From Salinivirgaceae bacterium (lineage in GTDB: Bacteria; Bacteroidota; Bacteroidia; Bacteroidales; SZUA-534), in assembly GCA_017474765.1 (NCBI GenBank), contig JAFVGW010000035.1, forward strand, positions 62,001 to 126,000: a DNA stretch of 64,000 bases, read 5' to 3'. Positions 44,305 through 52,029 of the stretch are shown one piece after another. The notes under the pieces are model-generated. The model was not told where the DNA came from and searched no databases. It saw nothing but the letters and a program-made list of their open reading frames with translations. Position numbers and translations under genes: made by a program. Positions within the stretch are counted from its first letter, which is position 1, and every line of letters begins with the position of its first letter.

Positions 44305-45057
44305 ATGGGGGATACTGTTATGAATAACTGGTTTAATATCAAACGGTTCTGGCTTGTGCTGCGGCACGAGTTCGCCGAAGCGTGGCCCGAACTTGCCATT
44401 TTTGCGGCAGTGTTTATGGTAATTATGTGTTGGCCTGTTGTCTTTTTTAAAGGTGCCGCTGGACAAACGCAGGCTATTCTCGGTGTGGCTTTTGGGGTTA
44501 TATGTGTAGGTATTGTATTGTATTACTGGATTTTGGCTTCGCGCGTGTTTGCCAATATTCAGCGCCCCGAGCGAAAGATTGGCTACCTGACGCTGCCTGC
44601 TTCGAACGCCGAGAAATTCTACTCTCGCCTGCTACTTTATTGGATATTGCCTTTAGCCTTTGGCTTTATACCCTATCCGCATACTGGTACTGAAATTACC
44701 AATGCTTGGATGTATTTTTTCATTGTGTTACTCTTGGTTGTGCAATCGAGCCTGGCCGTGCTGTTCGGCACCATTTTCCGCAAGGGCGGGCTGCTGGTGC
44801 TCATTTTGGCCGAAGTTGTCCTGACGGTGGCTTGGGTGGCCTATTTCACGACCAATCCGCAGTCGGTAAAAAATCTGGATTTGGCGTTTGTGGCGCAAAT
44901 TGCTGATTATGTGGGTGTAACGGAACCCGATATGGGCCGTGCGGCCAAACTGGCCTTTGGAATTGCGGCCGTGCCAACGGTGTTCAATATCGGTCTGGCG
45001 CGGATAATTTTCTCGCGCAAGCGCCTGCGCCGCCCGATGGTTTATGTTGAACAATAA
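44305..45057 (+). CDS. ABC transporter membrane subunit (first)
   Basis: A 250-residue hydrophobic protein with about six transmembrane helices, for example at 31-50 (LAIFAAVFMVIMCWPVVFF), 57-75, 112-128, 139-157, 163-182 and 212-232. It starts at the base after the stop of the ATPase gene. The FANIQRPERKIGYLTLPAS loop between helices 2 and 3 has a counterpart in the next gene (IWTRRRCISTLSLPAAAAE), so the two membrane subunits are paralogous. They probably form the heterodimeric channel. No family name beyond ABC-2-like is supported. Confidence 0.8.
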   Translation: MGDTVMNNWFNIKRFWLVLRHEFAEAWPELAIFAAVFMVIMCWPVVFFKGAAGQTQAILGVAFGVICVGIVLYYWILASRVFANIQRPERKIGYLTLPASNAEKFYSRLLLYWILPLAFGFIPYPHTGTEITNAWMYFFIVLLLVVQSSLAVLFGTIFRKGGLLVLILAEVVLTVAWVAYFTTNPQSVKNLDLAFVAQIADYVGVTEPDMGRAAKLAFGIAAVPTVFNIGLARIIFSRKRLRRPMVYVEQ

Positions 45058-45071
45058 AAGATGAAACGGAT

Positions 45072-45749
45072 ATGAAACAGTTTGATTTTAAACGATTTGC
45101 AATGGTGCTGTGGCGCGAGTTGTCGGGCGCGTGGAAAATACTTGCAGCATACGCCGTAATCTGCCTTTTGCTGCTGATTTACAGCAATACAAGCAGTCGA
45201 ATATTCAGCCCGACTATGCGCGAAAACACGTTCTGCACTGCAACTGTTGCGGGTGCCATTGTGCTGGCGTCGCGCCTGCTGTCGAACATTTGGACCCGCC
45301 GCCGCTGCATTTCAACCTTGTCGCTTCCTGCCGCTGCCGCCGAGACGTTTGCGGCCCGCTATCTGCTCTGGTTGGTCATTCCCGTGTGGTTTGCGGTGAG
45401 TATGCTGATGGTCAACGAATGGCTCGATTTAATCAGTCTGAAAGAGTTATACAACTATCGCCCGATTGCCGATTTCTGGCGCGCCTGGGGACCGACCTGC
45501 CTGTTTGTGGTGGTCTGCACGCACGCTGCAATGCTGGGCGGCGCCTTCTTCAACCGATTGTCGCTGGTGAAAACCGCCGCCATATTCATTGTGCTGTTTG
45601 TCGCCGTGGTGTCGGTTATGACAAAATATCCACACCAAGTCGTTCTTATGCCCGTGCTTTGGACGGCGACAGTGATAATGGTGGTTGGCGGTACGGCGCT
45701 GGCTTTCAGGCGCTTCAGCCGACGGACGGTGAATCAGTGCAGAAAGTAA
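45072..45749 (+). CDS. ABC transporter membrane subunit (second)
   Basis: A 225-residue protein with about six transmembrane helices, sharing the STLSLPAAAAETFAARYLL loop type with the preceding gene. Start ATG 45072 lies 14 bases after the previous stop. It presumably pairs with the first membrane subunit. It is followed after 97 bases, which contain repeated AATCCTA(A/C)AT units, by the GntR regulator gene. Confidence 0.8.
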   Translation: MKQFDFKRFAMVLWRELSGAWKILAAYAVICLLLLIYSNTSSRIFSPTMRENTFCTATVAGAIVLASRLLSNIWTRRRCISTLSLPAAAAETFAARYLLWLVIPVWFAVSMLMVNEWLDLISLKELYNYRPIADFWRAWGPTCLFVVVCTHAAMLGGAFFNRLSLVKTAAIFIVLFVAVVSVMTKYPHQVVLMPVLWTATVIMVVGGTALAFRRFSRRTVNQCRK

Positions 45750-45846
45750 TTAGGAATTATGAGTTAGGAATTAGATATTAGAAGTTGGAAAATCAATCCT
45801 ACATAATCAATCCTAAATCCTAAATCCTACATAAATAATTGAAATT

Positions 45847-46206
45847 ATGGAATTTAAAGAAAGTAAACCAATATACATGCAGATTGTGGACCGTATCTGC
45901 AACGAGATTCTGGCTGGCACCTACGACGAAGGCGGGCGCATTCCGTCGGTGCGCGAGTATGCGGCCATTGTCGAAGTGAACGCCAACACGGTGGTGCGCT
46001 CGTTCGATTTCCTACAGTCGGCCGACATAATCTTCAACCGCCGCGGAATCGGCTATTTCGTGTCCGACGGCGCCAAACAGCAGATTATGGCCATGCGCCG
46101 CAATGTGTTTATGAACGAGCAACTGCCCGATTTCTTCAACGAGATTGACGTGCTCGGAATCAGTATCGACGAGGTGGCGGAGTTGTACCGAAAACGGGCT
46201 AATTAG
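45847..46206 (+). CDS. GntR-family regulator, YtrA type
   Basis: A 119-residue regulator: N-terminal GntR winged helix (QIVDRICNEILAGTYDEGG, then RIPSVREYAAIVEVNANTV and RRGIGYFV) plus a short helical dimerisation tail. The short tail is the mark of YtrA-type regulators. These sit in operons with an ABC transporter and usually repress them. The palindrome GTGTA-N12-TACAC at 43424 in front of the operon is a candidate binding site. The inducer is unknown; relatives in Firmicutes respond to cell-wall antibiotics. Confidence 0.93.
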   Translation: MEFKESKPIYMQIVDRICNEILAGTYDEGGRIPSVREYAAIVEVNANTVVRSFDFLQSADIIFNRRGIGYFVSDGAKQQIMAMRRNVFMNEQLPDFFNEIDVLGISIDEVAELYRKRAN

Positions 46207-46630
46207 TTATAAGTTAAAAAGTTGAAAGTTGAAGGGTAAAAGGACTAACACCCAACACCCAAAAAATCAGGCATAAGGCAAAAGATGTAAGCGGCAGACT
46301 GCTGCCCAAACAACTAACACCAACAACAATAACCATAAAGGTCGGCAAGCGACCGACCACCGAAGCCAATTACGTCGAATGTCAAGTGTCTGAAAATGAA
46401 TCAACATAATGTTTATAGTCACAACAAAAACAATGTTTGATTAACGAAAGGCTGCTGCTGCTCAGCGGTGGCGGCCTTTTAAATGTGAAATTAGAAATGA
46501 TGAATCAATTCAATTAACGATTAACAATGGTGAATCGGTGAATTGTTTAAAGTTTAACGGGTTTAAAGCGTTACCAACACCCAACACCTAACACCAAAAC
46601 ACTAAACAACATTAAACACTAAACACTAAT
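46207..46630. other. Intergenic region with hairpins
   Basis: About 420 bases without a gene. It holds a GGTCGG/CCGACC hairpin (46340-46358), the 16-base AATGTTTATAGTCACA (46408-46423) shared with 39323-39338, a terminator-like hairpin (46447-46480), and low-complexity repeats of AACACC/CACTAA type before the lipoprotein gene. Confidence 0.4.
46447..46480 (+). terminator. Terminator-like hairpin
   Basis: AAAGGCTGCTGCT pairs with GGTGGCGGCCTTT including several G-U pairs, then TTTT. It lies 240 bases after the GntR gene, so it may serve a long 3' region or an independent small transcript. Confidence 0.5.
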
Positions 46631-48472
46631 ATGAAACAGTTACTTACAATCGCAATGTCGGCCATGATGCTGACAGCGTGCAATTTCCGACAGAGCCAAA
46701 TCCCCGCCGACTGGGTGGGCAGTTGGTTCAGCGCCGATGGCGGCTGGCAGTGCAGCCTTTACGAGCAGGTTGCGCTCTACAACAACAATGTGTGGCACTA
46801 TCAGTCGGTTGCCGAAACCGATTCGTCGCTCAGCGTCACAATCGCCAACGGCGGGCAGACGGTCAGTCTCAAACTTGTTGGCGGACAGGCGACATACACC
46901 ATTCAGCCTACTGAAGGGGCTGCCAATCAAAAAAATGTCGGCCGAAAAGGCAGTATGGGACATTTGCTTTCCAAATATTATGTCGATGGAAAGTTGATGG
47001 GTCATGTATTTAAAAATCAAGTTCTTGCAGCGGCTGAAATATGCCCTAAATTTGATTCTGTGGATGGAATAGCACCGCCGCGGCGCGTTGTGGCGCCCAA
47101 TCCCGTGCCCGACGGCAACATTGGCTCGGCTGTCGTGCGGCTCTACCTGCGCAACAATCTGCGCGGCCCTGAATCAATCACCGACTTTCCCAAATACCTG
47201 ACCGACGGCTATCACATATTGTACAGCAACCGTCTGGAAGAAGGTGATAGGAAAATGCAACTTGTTGAGAGCGACCAATTTGGCAGGATGTTCGAAGCCG
47301 TAATCCCTGTCGATGGAATGGCCAATTTTGGGTTCTCGCCTTCTGAAGATGTAGGTATGATCATATTAAGAAGTTATTTGGCGGCGCAGGGCGATACGGT
47401 GATGGTGGTTGTCAACTGGCAAGATAGATACTACAATATCGGCTCGTATAGTAATAGTTTATCAGGCTTTTACTTATATAACTTTAGTAGTGAGCCATTT
47501 GGTTGGATGACGGCGTCAATAACGAATTATTTTGGCGACGATGCCGATGAAGAACAAGTCATATCGCAGGCGTCGCAGGCGTTGCGCGTCATTAATGATA
47601 AATACAACACCGCAATGCGCGCCGCCCCCGCCTACAGCCGATACTACGCCAACGCCCGCAACAATTGGCGTCACAATTTGGAAAATCAAATGTTCGGATA
47701 TATCGATAAAAAGCAGTGCGAAGGAAAGCAGGTGTCGGCGCGGCTTATGAAGTTTATGGCCGACAGTTTTCCCACAGCCGACTCGTGCGTTCTGCAATCG
47801 GTAGTTGCGTTTGGTAATGCTAAAGCCTTTATTCCGAAGCTGTTTTTAACGCTGACTGACAGTAAAATAGATATGGGTATTCTCTACATTGACGAGAATG
47901 AAGCGCGGCGTCGGGGCTACAGTCAACTGGCTATCGATTTGTTTCAGACAAGCATTATCGCCAAATGGCTGAACGACAATGCAATAAGGTTTGAGAAGTT
48001 TGAAGTTTATAACAAAAAAATCGAAGATTTCATTGCTGGAATTAAAACACCTGACTATCGCAACTATCTGGAAGACAAATACAAATGGTTCTGCAGTTGC
48101 CGTGGCTACATTGCAAGTGTCTTCAACGGCCAAAAACTCACCGACAGCGAGTTTGATGCCTTTGCCCAACTCACCAACGAGCAGAACGCCATTAACTTGC
48201 GCGAGTTGCAAGACAATCTGTCGTACTACGATTATGCCCTGCCGCGTGTCGAGATTACAGTGTCGAGCCGCAAGCCTGGCACCTACTATCTCTACGACAG
48301 CGAGTACCCCAATGTGGCAATCGACTCGCTCTATTCGAGCCGCGGTTTCTATGTGTTTCACAACAAGTTGCAGGTTGGCCACAACTACACTCTCAAATGC
48401 GGCGGCAAGGAAAAAGGCGATTTTACCGTCATAGACGAATTGACCAACCGCAAATTCGGATTTTCCGACTGA
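46631..48472 (+). CDS. Uncharacterised lipoprotein (613 residues)
   Basis: I do not recognise this protein. The N-terminus is a lipoprotein signal (MKQLLTIAMSAMMLTAC, Cys17). Residues 25-125 are beta-rich and tryptophan-containing (WVGSWFSADGGWQCSLYEQ). The middle, from about 150, resembles a beta-domain with PVPDGNIGSAVVRLYLRNN. A long helical part follows (about 310-520). The C-terminal 80 residues are again beta-rich (RVEITVSSRKPGTYYLY). The mixture of N-terminal beta-domain, helical centre and lipid anchor recalls Bacteroidota DUF4369/DUF5106-type lipoproteins with thioredoxin domains, but no thioredoxin site is visible. It is 26 bases upstream of a second lipoprotein gene, and the two probably work together. 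Location: periplasmic face of a membrane. Confidence 0.7.
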   Translation: MKQLLTIAMSAMMLTACNFRQSQIPADWVGSWFSADGGWQCSLYEQVALYNNNVWHYQSVAETDSSLSVTIANGGQTVSLKLVGGQATYTIQPTEGAANQKNVGRKGSMGHLLSKYYVDGKLMGHVFKNQVLAAAEICPKFDSVDGIAPPRRVVAPNPVPDGNIGSAVVRLYLRNNLRGPESITDFPKYLTDGYHILYSNRLEEGDRKMQLVESDQFGRMFEAVIPVDGMANFGFSPSEDVGMIILRSYLAAQGDTVMVVVNWQDRYYNIGSYSNSLSGFYLYNFSSEPFGWMTASITNYFGDDADEEQVISQASQALRVINDKYNTAMRAAPAYSRYYANARNNWRHNLENQMFGYIDKKQCEGKQVSARLMKFMADSFPTADSCVLQSVVAFGNAKAFIPKLFLTLTDSKIDMGILYIDENEARRRGYSQLAIDLFQTSIIAKWLNDNAIRFEKFEVYNKKIEDFIAGIKTPDYRNYLEDKYKWFCSCRGYIASVFNGQKLTDSEFDAFAQLTNEQNAINLRELQDNLSYYDYALPRVEITVSSRKPGTYYLYDSEYPNVAIDSLYSSRGFYVFHNKLQVGHNYTLKCGGKEKGDFTVIDELTNRKFGFSD

Positions 48473-48498
48473 TGTTTAACTGTTAAAATGATAATAAT

Positions 48499-49158
48499 AT
48501 GAAAATCAATGTTATAAAGATTGCGATGGTTGCCTTTGCGCTTGCTTCGCTGGTATCGTGCAAAAACGAAGGAAACAATCTGAAAGAGTGCAGTTTCGAA
48601 GTTCAACCCGACGGAAGTGTCAAATACGCCATTGAAGGCAGTATAAAACGCAGGGCTGGAACAAATTTCAACGGCAAAGTTTATCTGGTGCCAATCAGCA
48701 ACGGGCGGCAACTGGTCGATTCGGCCGAAGTGTGGCCCATTTCGAGCACCTTCAGAATGGAAGGCACCGTGCCGCGGCAGGGCGTCTACTGCGTTATCAG
48801 CGACACTGCGCTTTGGGTTGTAAGCAGAATTTTTACTGTGAAACTGTTCAACGGCTCGCTCATTGAAAATACTGCGCGGGATAATGCAACGACAATTGCC
48901 ACAGGCGAGATTGAAGGCGCCCCCGACGGTGTGGTCTATATCTATCAGTCGTCGGACACTCTGCGGCTTCTTGGTTCTGTTCGGGCGGTCAACAACGGTT
49001 TCTTCACCATTGGCATGAATAGTTTTATATTCTCTGGCGCGGACTATTACTCGCTACGCTACAAATCAGAGGGCCGCCTGATTTTCGCCGCCGACAGCGT
49101 CTTCCTTTCCGACAGCACCAATGTGAGAATTTACGGGAAGTGGGATGGTGGCAAATAG
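48499..49158 (+). CDS. Uncharacterised lipoprotein, DUF4369-like
   Basis: A 219-residue product with a lipoprotein signal (MVAFALASLVSC). The first mature domain reads YAIEGSIKRRAGTNFNGKVYL and fits the DUF4369 pattern (an I-x-G opening strand, then a KVYL strand, then a second G-x-V strand at RMEGTVPRQGVYCV). A second copy of the pattern may follow (TGEIEGAPDGVVYIYQ). Role unknown; the domain is typical of Bacteroidota periplasmic lipoproteins. It shares an operon with the larger lipoprotein at 46631 and is followed by a terminator at 49202. A DUF4369-like domain also occurs in the sensor peptidase at 36036. Confidence 0.7.
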   Translation: MKINVIKIAMVAFALASLVSCKNEGNNLKECSFEVQPDGSVKYAIEGSIKRRAGTNFNGKVYLVPISNGRQLVDSAEVWPISSTFRMEGTVPRQGVYCVISDTALWVVSRIFTVKLFNGSLIENTARDNATTIATGEIEGAPDGVVYIYQSSDTLRLLGSVRAVNNGFFTIGMNSFIFSGADYYSLRYKSEGRLIFAADSVFLSDSTNVRIYGKWDGGK

Positions 49159-49201
49159 CGCTTGAGCCGCTTAAGAGGAATTGATATTGTTTGGTTATGA
49201 C

Positions 49202-49240
49202 AAGGCCGTTGCCGCTCAGTGTGGCGACGGCCTTTAGTTT
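49202..49240 (+). terminator. Intrinsic terminator of the lipoprotein pair
   Basis: AAGGCCGTTGCC and GGCGACGGCCTT form a 12-bp stem (one wobble) with a 9-base loop, followed by TAGTTTTTT. Confidence 0.85.
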
Positions 49241-49395
49241 TTTGATTTAGGCAGAGGTTGAAAATTCTTATTCTCAGTTTTCCTGCTTCCCAATACCGAT
49301 AGCTTTCGGGACTAATTCTTAAATCTTAATTTCTAAATCCTAAATCCTAAATAAAAAATAGGTACTTATACTACCATATAATCCGCTATAAAAAG

Positions 49396-49403
49396 TACAT
49401 TTG
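49396..49403 (+). promoter_or_regulatory. -7 box upstream of the oxoamine synthase gene
   Basis: TACATTTG matches TAnnTTTG exactly, 33 bases before ATG 49436. The -33 element is not obvious. Confidence 0.5.
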
Positions 49404-49435
49404 CGGCAATTTAGAAACATCTAAAAACTTTATAT

Positions 49436-50701
49436 ATGGATATTTTTGAAAGAATAGAGGAATCGACGGGCGGCCCGATTGGCCAATACCGCGAGAAAGT
49501 GGAAGGCTACTACTCGTTCCCGAAACTCGAGGGCGAGATTGGCCCGCACATGAAATTCCAGGGCAAAGACGTTTTGTGCTGGAGTCTGAACAACTATCTG
49601 GGACTTGCCAACCACCCCGAAATCCGCAAGGTTGACGGCGAGGCTGCCGTCCGCTGGGGCCTGGCTTACCCAATGGGCAGCCGTATGCTCACCGGCAACT
49701 CTGAGCTGCACGAGAAACTCGAGCACATGCTTGCCAAATTCGAGAAGAAAGAGGCTGCATTTCTGTTCAACTTTGGTTATCAAGGAATTGTGTCGGCCAT
49801 CGACTCTCTGTTGAGCCGTCACGATGTGATTGTGTTCGACGCCGAGTGCCACGCCTGCCTGATGGACGGCAAGCGTCTGCACCAGGGCAAGGCCTTCTCT
49901 TACAAACACAACGACATTGTGAGCTGCGAGCAGAAATTGAAGGTTGCCTGCAAAGTGGCTGAGGAACAGGGCGGTGGCGTTCTGCTCATCACCGAGGGCG
50001 TTTACGGAATGACCGGCGCTCTTGGCATTCTCGACCAGATTGCCGCTCTCAAAAAGAAATACAAATTCCGCATTATGATTGACGACGCCCACGGCTTCGG
50101 CGTGATGGGTCCTCACGGACGCGGCACATCAGAGCACTTTGGCGTGATGGACGACATCGACATCTACATCGGCGCTTACGCGAAATCAATGGCAATCATC
50201 GGCGGATTCATCGCAACAAAAAAATCGGTTATCGACTACCTGCGCTACAATATGCGCTCGCAGATTTATGCAAAGGCTCTGCCAATGCCGATTGTTGAGG
50301 GCTGCATCAAGCGTCTCGAGATTATCGACAGCCCCGAGGGCGACGAGCTGCGCCAGAAGCTGTGGACCATCACCCGCCGCTTGCAGGACGGTTTCCGCAA
50401 TCTTGGCTTCGACATTGGCCCGGCCGAGGCGTGCGTTTCGCCGGTTCACATTCAGGGCGGCCCCGAGCAGGCAACCGCAATGGCCTACGACCTGCGCGAG
50501 AACTACAAGATTTTCTGCTCGATTGTGGTTTACCCCGTCATCCCGCCGGGAATGGTTATCTTCCGCATCATCTCGACTGCCGCTCACTCAATTGAGGACG
50601 TCGATTACACGCTGAACGCATTCAAGGAAATCAAAGAGAAACTCGACAAAGGATACTACGACAACGTGGGCATCCAGGCCAAAGCCGATTTAATGGACTA
50701 A
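49436..50701 (+). CDS. PLP-dependent alpha-oxoamine synthase (serine palmitoyltransferase/Kbl-like)
   Basis: A 421-residue fold-type I PLP enzyme that condenses an acyl-CoA or acyl-ACP with an amino acid with loss of CO2. Markers are LNNYLGLANHPE, the glycine-rich FLFNFGYQGIVSAI, DAECHACLMDG, TEGVYGMTGALG, DDAHGFGVMG, and the PLP lysine K250 in GAYAKSMAIIGG. The family includes glycine C-acetyltransferase, serine palmitoyltransferase and cysteate acyltransferase. Its N-terminus (FPKLEGEIGPHMKFQGKDVL) is the type found in Bacteroidota lipid-forming members, so sphingolipid or sulfonolipid synthesis is plausible. The amino-acid substrate cannot be fixed from sequence. It is a single gene with its own -7 box (49396) and terminator (50723). 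Confidence 0.88.
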   Translation: MDIFERIEESTGGPIGQYREKVEGYYSFPKLEGEIGPHMKFQGKDVLCWSLNNYLGLANHPEIRKVDGEAAVRWGLAYPMGSRMLTGNSELHEKLEHMLAKFEKKEAAFLFNFGYQGIVSAIDSLLSRHDVIVFDAECHACLMDGKRLHQGKAFSYKHNDIVSCEQKLKVACKVAEEQGGGVLLITEGVYGMTGALGILDQIAALKKKYKFRIMIDDAHGFGVMGPHGRGTSEHFGVMDDIDIYIGAYAKSMAIIGGFIATKKSVIDYLRYNMRSQIYAKALPMPIVEGCIKRLEIIDSPEGDELRQKLWTITRRLQDGFRNLGFDIGPAEACVSPVHIQGGPEQATAMAYDLRENYKIFCSIVVYPVIPPGMVIFRIISTAAHSIEDVDYTLNAFKEIKEKLDKGYYDNVGIQAKADLMD

Positions 50702-50722
50702 GCTGATTGTCAGTGATTTTAT

Positions 50723-50754
50723 AAAGCCGTGCTCGTTTGGGTGCGGCTTTTTTT
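50723..50754 (+). terminator. Intrinsic terminator of the oxoamine synthase gene
   Basis: AAAGCCG pairs with CGGCTTT, extended by wobble pairs, followed by a T-run. Its T-run overlaps the stop codon of the convergent radical SAM gene by two bases. Confidence 0.75.
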
Positions 50755-51751
50755 ATCCTCCGCAGTTTTGGCAGATGTTGAGACCTTTTGGGGTGCACCA
50801 AACCTGTTGTCGCTGATGGTTGGCCTCGGGGCTGCGCCAGATGGCAATAGCGTTGGCTTGGTTGATGTTGCCGAGTGGATGCCGGCAGTTTTTGTCGTAA
50901 CAGCAAAGCGGAACATCGCCGTTGGCGGCCACAACCATCGTGCTGCGCAGGCGGAAGCAGTTGGCGCTGAATTTCCTTTTTGTGCTGAATGAGCCGTCGG
51001 CATTCAGGCGGTAGCGGCTGAATTTCGGGTTCTCGGGCAGCATTTCGGCAGCATGTGCGGGGTTTTCAATCTGCGCCGTTTTCAACACCACACGGTCGGC
51101 GCCCCACTGGCGGGCAAGTTGCTTTATCTGACTGATTTGATGTTCGTTGTGGCGGAAAACGATGAACTGCACTTCAATCAGTGGATTGTGGCAGTTCTGC
51201 GCTTTGCGTGCCGCAACCATATTACCGATGCCGTCGATGGCCGCTTGTAGTGAGCCGCCCACGCGGTATTGCTCATACACTTCCTGCGTGGTGCCATCAA
51301 CAGAGACAATGAGCCTGTCCAAACCGCTGGCCACAAGATTGCGGCACAACTCTGGTGTGAGCGTTTGTCCGTTGGTTGATATGGTGGTGAAGATTCGGCG
51401 GCGACGAGCTTCGGCAATCATTTGGCAAAGGTCGGGATTGAGTGTCGGTTCGCCCTGAAGGAAAAATTGGCAGCTGACAAGCCATGGCGCAAGCGGCTGC
51501 AGAGCATTGCCAAAGGTGGCAAGGTCCATCAGTTGACCAGGGCGTTGCAATCGGCCGCCGCCCAATGTGCATTCGGGACAGTGAAGGTTGCAAACCGATG
51601 CCGGCTCAACCGATAGCGATTCGGGCTTAGTTCTTACACGCCGCATCCGCGCAAGCGAGCAAAAACGCAACCGCACAGAATTTGCAATGCGGCGCAGGGA
51701 GAAAGCCCGTATAAGCCTTGCGGCCAACCGTATTTTCGGCGCAACTGACAT
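50753..51751 (-). CDS. Radical SAM/SPASM domain protein
   Basis: A 332-residue radical SAM enzyme. The Fe-S motif is CNLHCPEC (CxxxCxxC), followed by GEPTLNPDL, STNGQTL and VSVDGTTQEVYEQYR. The C-terminal SPASM-like region carries cysteines for auxiliary clusters (CFRL, PLCCYDKNC, CQNCGG). Such proteins modify peptides or other substrates or act as dehydrogenases. No precursor peptide gene is obvious nearby, and the substrate is unknown. I chose ATG 51751 (MSVAPKIRL) over an upstream TTG at 51775. It is convergent to the oxoamine synthase gene. Confidence 0.88.
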   Translation of the reverse strand: MSVAPKIRLAARLIRAFSLRRIANSVRLRFCSLARMRRVRTKPESLSVEPASVCNLHCPECTLGGGRLQRPGQLMDLATFGNALQPLAPWLVSCQFFLQGEPTLNPDLCQMIAEARRRRIFTTISTNGQTLTPELCRNLVASGLDRLIVSVDGTTQEVYEQYRVGGSLQAAIDGIGNMVAARKAQNCHNPLIEVQFIVFRHNEHQISQIKQLARQWGADRVVLKTAQIENPAHAAEMLPENPKFSRYRLNADGSFSTKRKFSANCFRLRSTMVVAANGDVPLCCYDKNCRHPLGNINQANAIAIWRSPEANHQRQQVWCTPKGLNICQNCGG

Positions 51752-52029
51752 CGCTATAATTATTACGCATTGCAACGGCTAAAATAGCGAATTTTGTTGG
51801 CGCTTAATGGTAAATTGTTTTTGCTGTCGCAGAATTGCGTTTTTTGTGTCAATGTATTAAATTAGCAATTGGTTTTTATAATACTTCTATTTTTATTGAG
51901 ATGAAAGTTGCATTATGTTTTTTAATGGCAGGATTACTTTTAACATCAAATTCTTAAATATTAAAGTGTATTGATTTTTAACCTTGTGAGAGTTGAGTTG
52001 GTAATTGTTTTGAAAAAAATGATTTAGAT

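Noticed and set aside
43483..44466. 327-codon minus-strand frame over the ABC ATPase gene
   Set aside because: The plus strand carries Walker A, signature and Walker B motifs; the minus frame is a histidine-rich shadow.
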